Origin: Branchiostoma floridae
Taxonomy: Eukaryota; Chordata; Leptocardii; Amphioxiformes; Branchiostomatidae
Assembly: GCF_000003815.2 (NCBI RefSeq)
Contig: NC_049994.1
Span: 841,910-905,909 of the forward strand
Length of the DNA stretch: 64,000 nt
Direction: 5' to 3'
The notes under the pieces were generated by a model. That model made no database searches. It saw only the letters and a program-made list of their open reading frames with translations, and was not told the origin of the DNA. Each line of letters opens with the position of its first letter. The first letter of the stretch is position 1. Position numbers and translations under genes: made by a program. Of this stretch, positions 12,601 through 23,089 are shown piece after piece.

Positions 12601-13694
12601 CCTACAACCTGGTGTCCGGCATCATCAGCTTCGTGGGAATGGCCGTCGGAGTCGGGATCGGAAAGTCCAACGAAGTCGGCCCGTGGGTCTTTGCTTTGTC
12701 TGCCGGAATGTTTCTGTACATCGCCCTTGTTGATATGGTGAGATTGGGGTCTTTGGCATAGACATATTCAAATTCACTGTACTTAGGGCCCTGTGACATA
12801 CGTGATGCGATCGTCGTAAACTAAGGGGATTCTTGGGGTCCAGTCGTTGGTGTGTCCTCCAAATGCAACTGTCCTGTCGGCGGTTGGTTCGTCACAACCT
12901 GCGTCTATAGATCTGACAAATCTACGACAACAAAATCGCACGACGACCTATGACGAAGGTTACCATGTCGCCATGTTTGAATAGAGTATTACCGGCAAGT
13001 GTACCATTCAAAGTGCACAATTCAAACAGTAAGATAAAGGGTAAAAGTAAGGCGCTGAGAAACGTCCTGAATTCTCTGTTTTGGACTGAATGTTGCTTTC
13101 TTGTGTACTATTGTGAGTAAAGACGAATAAGAATGAACTCTGCGATGGATACGTTCTAGCCTGGATATCTATCGTGTGGGGGTCTGGCCAGATCAGATAG
13201 GCCTTTCTCTCGAGTTTGCCCAAATAGTGGGCAAATCTCCACCAATAGAACAGCAGCAGGATCAGAAGCCTGCCATGTGTGGTGTCCTATAACGCAGAGA
13301 GCACACACACGCTTCCATCACCCATCTCCTAGCTCTACAGCTTTAATCTGCACTCCTACTGTGTTACATATCTCTGGGGACCCACTCGATAGATATTTTT
13401 GAGATCGACCTGGGGTCTCAGGTATCCAGGCTAGATACATAGAAGCCTTCAGCTGTATCATTACCTTTGTCATGACCATTATCAACTCTACCATGTCTTT
13501 CTGTCTTTGTACAGTTACCAGAGCTTCTCCGCGGGTACGCAGAGGACGAAGGTGACTCATGTAATTTGAAAAAGACATCGGACTCTGCGTGTGAGCATTT
13601 CCTTCTCCAATCGGCAGGCCTGGTAACAGGCGTCGTCATCATGCTGCTCATAGCTGTTTTTGAAGACGACTTGGAGAAGGTGCTGGAACAATAA
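3103..13694 (+). CDS. SLC39A10-like: LIV-1 subfamily ZIP zinc transporter (ZIP6/ZIP10-like), 5' partial
   Basis: Nine exons join in phase: 3103-3621, 3826-4012, 8763-8932, 10058-10228, 10671-10797, 11738-12124, 12264-12344, 12550-12737, 13515-13694 (669 codons plus stop). The first seen exon is a His/Asp/Glu-rich extracellular stretch. Exon 2 carries the LIV-1 block CLSPKEIL...[19 protein letters not shown]1-2 are in exon 3 (ending [10 protein letters not shown]), TM3 in exon 4, a His-rich cytosolic loop plus TM4 ([11 protein letters not shown]) in exon 6, TM5 with the LIV-1 signature CHELPHE in exon 7, TM6-7 in exon 8, and TM8 with a short tail in exon 9. HNxxD and HELPHE are the family's transmembrane metal-site motifs and are intact. 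By family knowledge it imports Zn2+ into the cytosol. The signal-peptide exon is not identified. The order of motifs makes the family call secure; ZIP6 versus ZIP10 is not resolvable here. Confidence 0.93.
5050..5340 (+). mobile_element. 291-bp MITE with GCTAA...CAACCCG-CGTACGTGC terminal inverted repeats
   Basis: The two ends are imperfect ~27-bp inverted repeats (GCTAA.GGC.CAACCCG then C/T, CGTACGTGC). The interior is rich in TACG/CGTA words. It has no coding capacity. Partial copies occur at 52046-52131 and 56993-57075. It sits in the intron between ZIP exons 2 and 3. Confidence 0.7.
5481..8635 (+). mobile_element. Three head-to-tail copies of a ~1.04-kb non-autonomous element
   Basis: Units start at 5481, 6515 and 7561 with TAGAGTTCGGCGACCTCATA followed by CCTCCATGAAAATTTAGAGC. 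Each continues through AT-rich blocks with repeated TTATGCAAAT, then 'gctagggggcccaaa', 'gttgcgctgcagtaccaagg' and a CACACAGACA microsatellite. Only the last unit keeps the 3' palindrome ACCTCCATGACATTT[C/G]ATGGAGGT, and it has it twice (8581-8604 and 8612-8635). Related copies lie at 13831-14757 and 27060-28126. There is no transposase frame. It occupies about two thirds of a 4.7-kb ZIP intron. Confidence 0.85.
9786..10030 (+). repeat. TG-rich imperfect microsatellite
   Basis: About 245 bases of interrupted TG/TATG/TGCG runs lie just upstream of the acceptor of ZIP exon 4 (10058). Frames through it give only Cys/Val/Met or His/Thr strings and are not genes. Confidence 0.9.
11738..12124 (+). 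CDS. SLC39A10-like: ZIP exon with 21-bp coding minisatellite (His loop) and TM4
   Basis: The acceptor is cttaattttag and the donor ATTG|GTATGC (phase 1). After VQG the exon encodes 13 consecutive heptads of the type G-[D/G]-Q-[S/F]-H-S-[H/N], then [13 protein letters not shown] and the TM4 motif [14 protein letters not shown]. The loop between TM3 and TM4 is the usual His-rich cytosolic loop of ZIP transporters. Here it is built almost entirely from a 21-bp DNA repeat (11751-12036), which predicts length polymorphism. Confidence 0.9.
11751..12036 (+). repeat. 21-bp tandem repeat inside the ZIP coding exon
   Basis: Thirteen complete in-frame units of about GGCGACCAGTCCCACAGCCA plus one base follow each other, with point variants (gat/ggc second codon, tcc/ttc, cat/aat). 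The period is a multiple of three, so unit gain or loss preserves frame. Long antisense frames across it are by-products of the periodicity. Confidence 0.95.
12264..12344 (+). CDS. SLC39A10-like: ZIP exon with HELPHE metal-binding motif (TM5)
   Basis: The 81-bp exon (acceptor gttttctag, donor TTGG|GTCAGT, phase 1 on both sides) encodes [20 protein letters not shown] followed by ELPHELG. Cys before HELPHE marks the LIV-1 subfamily. It was recognised from the reading frame around the motif because it is too short to form a long open frame. Confidence 0.9.
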
Positions 13695-13759
13695 GGGGGG
13701 AAATACCAGGTGCATGGCTTCTACAGACATACCCAGTCTTTCGTGAATCACATGTCTCA

Positions 13760-13770
13760 AATAAAATAAA
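13760..13770 (+). terminator. Poly(A) signal of the ZIP gene
   Basis: Two overlapping AATAAA hexamers lie 65-75 bases after the stop codon, at the expected place for 3'-end processing. Confidence 0.6.
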
Positions 13771-13830
13771 ACCTTTGATGCGCTAATCGTATTAGAACCA
13801 AGTTTAATTCATATTATTAACTTGTCGGCA

Positions 13831-14757
13831 AGTTCGGTGACCTCATACCTCCATGAAATATTTAGACCTTTTGTAAATTTTATGCAAATGACTTGCACAT
13901 TTTCATGATTTATGCATGATGATGTTCATCATTGACTAACATACACATGTCACAAGTATAAAATTCCCATCATTAATCATTAAGCGGTTTTGCAATTTTT
14001 GCATATATCATGCAAATCAGTTCTTCATTAGCATATTTGGTATCTGCTTATGTTCCATCTATCATGATTTACATGTGTTATGTTTATTGAAGTCCAGTTA
14101 TTGAAAACAATGGAATTATGCAATTTCCACATTAATCATGCAATTGAGTCATTTGCATTACAATTTTTTTGGTATATCATTATGAAGCCTAAGCTACCCG
14201 CAGGCCTAAAATGATGTCAATCCGTCATTCATTTCTGCAGTTATCCTCTTTGGAATGTCTTGACAAAAATGCCCTGCAGGTCCAAAAATAAATGTTTGGG
14301 GGCTGAAACTTGCCCCACTTTGTCATGCCGCTAAAAGCTGTCTACCACTTAAATGTCTTGACCATATCATGTCCGGGACAAGAGATACATTGAAAAAACT
14401 GCCATGATATATTATTCTTATCAACTATGCAAATGTACTCCTATTTTGCATAATTAGTATTTTATTTTGTACAACATTGTCTAAGGTACCTACAAATTCG
14501 TGACCATAGCTTGTTCAGAACACGAGATAGCAAACCCGGAAGTTGCGCTGCAGTATCAAGGGAAGCCGCTGGGGGGCCCAAAATCTAATCATTTTTAGCA
14601 TTCATCACACCTCACCAACACACCAAGTATGAAACCAATCCATTCAGCCGTTCTTGAGTTATCTTGTACACAGACACACAGACAAACGCTACTGATAATA
14701 TAACCTCCATGACATTTCATGGAGGTAAATATAACATCCATTACATTTCGTGGAGGC
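13831..14757 (+). mobile_element. Copy of the ACCTCCATGA-type element (internally deleted)
   Basis: It begins 'aagttcggtgacctcatacctccatgaaat' and ends with two palindromes (acctccatgacatttcatggaggt, then a mutated second copy ending tggaggc), like the last unit at 8581-8635. It lacks part of the middle block found in the ZIP-intron copies. It lies in intergenic DNA downstream of ZIP. Confidence 0.8.
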
Positions 14758-14759
14758 AA

Positions 14760-16100
14760 CTATCGAGATCATGTGTAATTTTCCACCAGAGTAAGAAGAA
14801 ATAGTTTGGTCTCATATGTTAATGCCGATTCCATGTAAATCATAAACATTGGTGATTTCTTGCATTCCCCGTCTAGTACTAGCTAAATTGCATCCCTCGT
14901 CTAGTAGCTACGTGGAGTGAACAGTATCAAACATATCTTAATGAACACTTTCCAATGAACAATCTTTGTTCATGAACATCAACCTATAAGTGTGCATAGT
15001 CTTTGATAGGTCACGATCATTATTTTTCATCATCTTGTTTTAGATATGTTTTATCATGCTTTTAGTGTTTATTCCATTAATAGACGGTCAATTTTCGAAA
15101 ATTGTCATCCTGGGTGAAAGCTAGGCTAAGCGCTCCAGTTCTCCACCCCATCCATATGTGTGGTAAATTCTAGTAAACAAACAAACAAATGTGAATGTCC
15201 GAAAGTGAATCAGATTGCTATTGGTGTGCTGCTCCTGACCAAGAGAACACACAAATTACAGAGGTGGCGAAATTCGTCTTTCACTCCCTCAAAGGAAGAC
15301 GGCAAGCCCAGTCAAACAAGCTCGATGTATGATTTAGAATGTGCTATTATTATAATAGCAACAGAATAGTTCTCAATATAAATGCATCTATATTTCATAC
15401 ATCAGTATAGCATGTAGTTGCAAGTAGCCATCAGGTATTTACTTGTAATACATTTCATTGTATTTTGAATGCAAAATTATAATTATGACTGAGTGTCATG
15501 TGTGTGAATTTTCTGACAATGACCATGATTTATGTTACTTACACTTTACATAAATCTTTATACTTCAATGTGCCATTGTGCTTTGAAGTGCAGATATCAG
15601 CGTTCCAACATTATACGCTTTGTAGAAATTTCATAATGTGTCTTATAAAAGTTACGTATGAAATGGTCGGCAGGAATCTAATGATAAAAGACATAAAATA
15701 TTTCAACATGTCACGTTCTCGCCTTAGTGCTCATCATACAGACAGCTTGTCACTTATCATTTTAGATAACGCCTTGCGGAATATCATGAACATTATTGAT
15801 TAACATTATCATGCAATAAGTCGCCCATTCTTCGTTACTGACTATATATTTTTTACTAGCTTTCAACTACTTATGTATCATATTGTTTCCTGTAACGACT
15901 TTGTACTGCGATTCTTTACTTTTTACAATAAGGGAGTGATTTTGGAAGTCTCCCGACATGTTCCTTTATGAATTCTGAATTGTTGAGCAATTAAAGAAAT
16001 TAACTGTTGAATTATAAAAGAAATTAAAAAAATCTGCTGTAGTTCCTACAATCGTATTCGTGAAGAAATTCATTTTTAATTGCCATCGCCAAGAAAGCTA
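14760..16100. other. Intergenic, nothing recognised
   Basis: AT-rich single-copy-looking DNA. The ~100-codon frame near 15498-15803 has no recognisable motif, signal or codon bias and I do not call it. Confidence 0.5.
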
Positions 16101-17716
16101 TGTTTTCGGTTATTCACGTATCTATATGTAGGTCAACCGCATATATCTCGAGAAATTGCGGATTGAACTTTGTGATATTTGGTAGGTGTGTAGCGGTTGT
16201 GGAAAGGAAGGCCAAGTTAAAAAAGTTTACCTGGCGTTTTTATACGGTAATGTAGCGGGCTTTGTATTTTTGTGCGCTTGTTTATAGACAGCATGACTCA
16301 AGAAGCAGTAAATGTATCTTCACGATATCTTATAGATGTGTAGCGGTTGTGGTGGGAAAGATCACGTGCAAAAATGGATTACCTGGCTTTTACCTGCGGC
16401 GCTGTCGCTGGATTTGTACGTAAGGGCGTTTGACTCTGTCCTTGATAACTCTAGATGTTGTTGATGGATCTCAATGATGTTAGAGAGGCGTGTAGCGTTT
16501 GTAAAAATAATGGTGAAGTTCGAAAATGGCTGATCTGGCTGTGCTGCAGCGGGCTGTATATGTAAGTGCGTTTGGCTGTGGACAAGACAACTGGAGACGT
16601 CGCTGATGGATCTTGGTGATATTTGGTGCATTGAAAGGGTCACAAAAAGGAAAGTCAAGCTCGATAATGGGCCTCATAGCAACTGGTTACGGTACTGCAG
16701 CTGAGATGAGCTTCAAAGTTTGAGCTTAAATTTTCAAGGGCCAGGTTCATGATTTTTAAGTGGTGGATAGCTGTTGAGCTGTTGTAAACGGCGTAAGTCC
16801 CCCCCCCCCAGCAGCTTGTTTGGAACTGCAGTGGGTCTTATAGTTTGTAACTTTTGAGAATGATACCTGAAGCGGGAAATGATGGATATTCTTTGTAGGT
16901 CAACCGCATATACCGTTGGTACCTTAGGCGATGATTAACATATTGAGATACAAATTATGCATATCACTATCTATTTTAAATAATTGTATGGGAAAACGTC
17001 TTTAACGACTGCAGCATACTGTACAAGCATTCAGCTTTGCTCTATGTGGTTCACAGCTGCTGTCTTTAGATCTAGGTCAATAGGTCAACATACAGCTGGC
17101 ATTATCTAGTTGGGCTATTGGAAAACATGACTGGTTTCATAACTACAGCTTAAGTGAATCTGAAGATAGACATAGTGAGATGTTGATTGTGTAAAAAATC
17201 CAATTTGCATAATTTATGAAATTGTAAAAATCCGATGCGTTCAATGATAGTACAGGTTGTACTTCGATGTTATGACATGTGTTCTATATGAGCGCATTCG
17301 TGATGTAAATACAGAAAATGTCATTCATTCTAAATTGTGCACAATTACCCTACATCATGTAAGAATTTGCCAACTGCACTTAGCTACAACCCACAAGAGG
17401 CACTTTTCAGCTGCAAACATACGGCCACAACACTCAAAACCCAGGACTGTGCATGTCCAACGTAGTGCGTGTCTGCCAAACGTTTTCCAGTTAGTTTCTA
17501 CAGTTGCAAACAAGTTTTCCTCAGTTTGACGCTTGATATCATTTGGAATGGATGAAAGGGAATTTACACCGTTAAAACACATGTTCATGCTGTAGTTTAC
17601 TTTTTGGATAGGTGCTCTTTTAGTACTACATGAGTGAGACCTTAGAGTCCCGAATAAAGGCACTATCCATAACAAGCCGATTATTTGGCGAAGGTATGTG
17701 TTCGTGGAACTCTAGT
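16100..17716 (-). mobile_element. Decayed copy of an element with ACCTTCGCCA end (reverse orientation)
   Basis: The right edge reads tatttggcgaaggtatgtgttcgtggaactctag, the reverse complement of the left end of the element at 21653. Inside are several degenerate ~125-bp units containing 'gtgtagcg(g)tttgt' and the sequence 'taggtcaaccgcatat' twice (about 16131 and 16896). 'ggtaccttaggcgatg' and 'aaattatgcat' match blocks of the related elements. Boundaries are approximate. Confidence 0.5.
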
Positions 17717-18880
17717 TTTTGGTGAATTTGTTGTGAGATCAGACTTTTTGTGCCCCTAATCAAAACCCTTATCAAAATAATGGGTGGTACAAATTGAGCA
17801 ACTGCACATATAATGCTTATTATCAGAATGTCGTATCAGATGATATCTACAGATTAGATTTTACACCAATTGACGGGACACAACTCGGAGAAATGTTCAA
17901 AACGTACTTATGAAACGAACTGAGATGGAATAACCAAGAAAACACGGTTTGTCAGTTCTTTAAAGCTTCTGGGGTCCCAGCGTCAAGTGGAATGGAGGCA
18001 TAAGTAACTAACTTATGAATAAAAGAGAGGCGCAAAACGTACCCCTTTGTAAAAGTTTAATAAAGTATGTGGAAAGTAGCCACCAAATCCTCCACGAAAG
18101 TACCAAGAAAACAGAAGTCTTGATATTAACGGCCTACCAGTTAAACAGCAAAAGTACTAGTAGCTACAGTGGTACCCACATGCACTCTCACGTAAAAAAA
18201 ACCTGATGACAGTTGGGAAATAACGTTACATTTCCCCAGTATAGATTATTATTCACCGGCTTTTATCCCTCAGCCAGAAATCAAGAGTAACAGACTACAT
18301 GTTGTACTACTTAAACTGCGCGTGACGCGTCGGATGATTTGGATGTAGACGACGGCATTAGAAAGTCTTTGACGACGCTGATATTCCTGAAAAAAGAACG
18401 ACTGCGTCAGAAATGATAATACATGTGAAATGTAAAAAAACGTATTACATTAACACAGTGTTCCAAGAACATTCTTATCAACAAAAATGGGTATTAACGT
18501 CTGTAAAGTCAACACATTATTATCATTTGACAGCGTTTCCTGCGCTGAAAGAATCAAACTGACCAAAATGATACATGTATCTTTTAGATACGTAGCAGCA
18601 AAGCCAAAGGATTTCTCTGTTCAAAATAAATAGATCATATAAAAGCTGCGTTCCAAAACCATATCCAGTTGCTTGAGTAACTACTTTTTGGTGCATATAA
18701 AAGCTCCTTCAAAACAAATTCCTCAGGGAATACTCAGGCTAGCCCCTGAGGCGTCGCCAAAAATTAGTGTTGAACTTGGCAACGAAATGCCTACTCTGCC
18801 ATCTCGTGCATAGTATCTCTGGGAGACAGGCGGCGTCCTTACAGCATTTTAAGTACTACCAGATTTCGTTATATTTTACA
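17717..18880. other. Intergenic, 3' flank of intermediate-filament gene 1
   Basis: No gene is recognised. The left part is single-copy-like; the last few hundred bases should contain the 3'UTR of the minus-strand gene ending at 18881. No clear AATAAA on the minus strand was found near the stop. Confidence 0.4.
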
Positions 18881-19061
18881 TTAATCTTGAAGTCTCACAC
18901 CTCCGCCGCTGGTTTGGAAGCTGGAGCTGAAGCTGGAGCTGAAGCTGGAGCTGGAGCTGCCGTTGGCGAAGCCTCCTCCAAACCCGGCACCACCGGCACC
19001 ACCGCCGCCTCCGCCGCCGCCGCCGCCCAGCATCAGCATGGATGAGCCGCCGCCGCTAGCT
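18881..19061 (-). CDS. Tail exon of intermediate-filament gene 1
   Basis: The acceptor is cttatcacacag with phase 2 entry completing a Gly codon, as required by the previous donor. It encodes a poly-Gly stretch, then SSSSSFSSSFSSSFQTSGGG and VRLQD before TAA. The composition resembles vertebrate epidermal keratin tails, but low complexity means this is not evidence of specific orthology. Confidence 0.8.
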
Positions 19062-22000
19062 CTGTGTGATAAGCATCGGCATTGAAAGGTTAGGAAGGAG
19101 CTTGCTTCCGATGTTCTTACTTAGTTAGCATAAACTTGACAAAAGCGCTGAATGGAATTCGATGATTATTGGTTTGTGTGAAGATCCTGCACCTCAAAGT
19201 ATGCAAAATATGAAGTACTTTGCATACGTTATAACAATATCCCTTCATTTTACATGGTAACTTTATTTATTTCATGGACATTGCTACAATGTAATACAGA
19301 GCACATCCCCAGTAAGGGTCCGTATTAGGTTCAAATGGGACATATATATAGTGCAGTTACTTAGTAATAAATAAAAAAAAACAATCATCAAAGTTCCTTT
19401 ATACCAAATGATGAGAATCGCACAACAATTGTGTTACGGACCAACTTAGGATGAACAGAATTCAATACGCGTATACGACTTGCGACATTCTTGCGACATT
19501 GCAACATAAGAATCATATAAGTTAGAATGTCAATCTGCGTATAATTACTAAGAAGCCAGTAATTCTTTGCATTACCAACAAGGGAATGACAATACGATAC
19601 AATTTTGAATATTTCAGTAGATCTATTTACAAAAGTGTGTATTTGAATATTCCTCCTTCCATTGTAACTATTCAGCTAATCAACGTCATTGTTTTTCAAA
19701 CATTCACCGCTTTAAAAGAAAATTAACGTCAAAACATGGCAATGGCAGTGATATGTACTATCCAAAGTCAGGCTGTAGTCATATACCTACTATAGTAGTG
19801 ATAAGCAGGTGTTTTATGGCATTTTCCTTCGAGTAGTACTAGTAGTAAGTATATATATACAGAACACGGTGACCCTTCCAAAGGAAAGCGGTTGACTTAC
19901 CCTCCGCCGCCTCCACCCACCGACAGCCCGGCAGTGAAGCGGCTTTCCTCGCCTTCCAGGAGTTTACTACAGAGAAGAACGAGCGATTCATATGATATTC
20001 AGTTTTTACAAAGGTACACTGTATCATTTCCAGCAGACACACTGCTGCACAAATGCATGTTTATCTGTCAACTTCCAGACGCTTTTACAAAGAACAGTTC
20101 AAAAGGGAAGCAATTACATCTATCTAGCATACCAAGTAACCAAGAATTGAAGAAGTGAAATGAGGCTGCCACATTCTGATCCAGACTTAATGAGTGACAG
20201 GGAATTATCCTGCTGTACAGGATTGTTAATCATCGTTTGAGATGTCAGAGGTGAGATGGTAGCGCATAAAACTTGTAATACCAAATGAGACGGAAAACAA
20301 GCATGACTCCAGGCGAGACGGGCATGTTTTTTTTACATCATGACGAAAGCGTCCTAAGTCTGCTTCAATTATTTTCTAAGAACAGGTTCATTTTCTAACC
20401 GAGAGCCATTACGGAGAGAAACAAGGGGTCACACAGGCAGGCAGACAGGAAATTCGTTTCTTAACAAATCTGCCGTACCGGTAGGCGGAGATCTCGATGT
20501 CCAGAGCCATCTTGACGCTCAGGAGTGAGTTGTACTCCGTCATCTGCGCCTTGATCTGCCCGCGCAAGGTCTGCAGCTCCGTCTCCAGCGCGGTGATCTC
20601 CAGTTGTTTAGCCTCGAGCTGAGACACCCCCTTCGCCTCCACAGCCGCCAGCTGCTCCTGCAGCCGCGCGTTCTAAAACAGTACGGATGTTTGGGTTTGA
20701 GTTCATTTAGATCCACAATGAGCCTCATAAGAGGCTATTCTTCCTGTGGTCTACACATTCATATTTACACAGTACATTCATATTTCACATTACAATTCAA
20801 AAACATACAGAGACATATAAAGTGAAAATAAATAGCAGAAGTAACATGATTCCTCACAATCAATAATTACACAGTCCAATACATTGCTAATTGTCGCCTA
20901 TGCTGTTCCACAACTGTGACATCCTGTACAGATGTCACATGATACACACACATGATGCTGCTTCAATAGATCAACGCTCTTACACTTCGGTAGCTCAAAG
21001 TTGTGTGAGCACACAACTACCGAAGACCATTGACATCAATCAGCAATTGTGGATGCGATAAGTATACGGTATTTTGTACAATTGCGCTGCAAGCATTTGA
21101 GTTAAACGTCCTTTTTTAGTGACAAATAAGTGCAGCTGATGACCACGGGAAATCTTGTCAATTGTAAGGACTGTAAACGTGTAAGGATCAGTAGAAAGCA
21201 AATCTTAGGCACATCTTTATCCTTTCTTGATAACATGATTATGCTCACCCTTGACTTAGCGGCATCCAGCTGTGACTGTATCTTCTTCATTTCACTGCCG
21301 TACTTGGACAGCTCAGCGCGCGCAGCAGACAGGCCACCGCTGGCACTTCCACTCTGCTGCTGCAGAGACTCAAACTGACCAACACAACAACTGGCTCAAC
21401 TTGGATTCCAGGGAAGCTGAAGGTTTCGTATATCATTGGCTATCTGACGACTTTGTGCCGATTCACTAACCAAACTAGTTACAGTTTAGAGTTAGCTTTT
21501 AGACTAGAGTAGACATATTCTGTACTGTTCTACACTGTATGTTTGCCCCTTTCATGTTGACTTTCATGTGATGATGGTAATTGTCATTGTCCCTTATATT
21601 ACTAGTATCATACAATTTGATAACCTTAAGCAGGCTTTTTTGCATGTTCAACCTAGAGTCCAACGACCTCATACCTTCGCCAAATGGTTTGAAACTTTTG
21701 GAGTGCAGTGTTTATAATTTTCAATACAACCACAGCATGTCCAGAACACGAAATATCCCGCTGCAGTACCTTAGCCAATATGGCGCCCAATATTGAACTT
21801 GACTGTCGTTTTATGACCCCTACCCACCTACTAAACATCATCAGGATCCATCCATGGCTTCTCGAGTTATGCTGTTGAAACACACACACACAGACCCACA
21901 GTCAAAAACACAACCTTCTGGCGAAGGTAATAACTTACCTTTGTTTCATACCAGCTCTGTGCCTCCTGCTTAGACTGTAGTGCCAGAGCTTCATACTGAA

Positions 22001-23029
22001 CGCGCACTTCCTCCACGATACTGTCGAAGTCGATATCGGGGCTCGCCACGGTCTGCAGCTCCAGCGTGCCGCCGTCCAACACCTGGCCCTGCAGTGCCTC
22101 CAACTCCTGGGCAGGTCATTGGGCAAGCGGAAAAGGCATTACGGTCCGGTAGAAAATATTTTGTTTTACCTTTTTGAAGATGATAATTTCAAGTAAAATG
22201 GCAAAGACTACCAGTCTGTGTAGAAATGGGAAACAGCCTGCCTAGGTGTATATATATCGTCTTCTACTGTCTTCCAAAAAGGAGTCGAACCCAATAACCC
22301 AGGATATAGAGTTAGCTTTTACCAGTTTTAGACTAGATTAGACACTTGTAATATTGTATTTTACACTGTTTGTATCTTTTATGTTACCTGCAATTAGCCC
22401 ACGGGCAAGAATTTGCAATAAAACTTGTTATGTTCCCAAGCTACAAGTACCTCATACAAAATTCCAGTTGGAAATTTGCCTTCAGGATGATATAGCATTA
22501 ATTTGTCTCACCGGGTCCTCACAGTTTTTACTGTTTTTTGTACCTTTTTGTGTCTCTCTGTCTCCCTAACATGTCTAAGGCATGGAAAATGTAACTCACC
22601 GCCGCGTACACCTCCTTCAGGAAGTCGATCTCTGCCTTGATGGTGTCCAGGCGGGCCTCCAGGTCCACACGTTCAACACTCACGCCGTCCATTTCCTACA
22701 GCATGGGTGTACAATTTGTTTTCCAAACCTTCACAAAGTCAATCTTGACCCACACCGAGGTGTATGATATGTTGTCATAACGCCTGGTCATAACCAACAT
22801 GAAATTGGGCATTCTTATTGTTCCACGTCGCCTGGCTATATGATCATGGGTAATAAACATATCATATATTGCTCACAATTGATCCATAATCAACCTCCTA
22901 TATATATTTCTGCAGCACCGGATATCAACCCTAACCCTATATCTGACGTTACATAACGGAATTATTACACAAACCCAACCACCCATGGCGCACGCACACA
23001 AACATCAACAAATAAATGCGCGCGGATGT

Positions 23030-23089
<60 letters not shown>

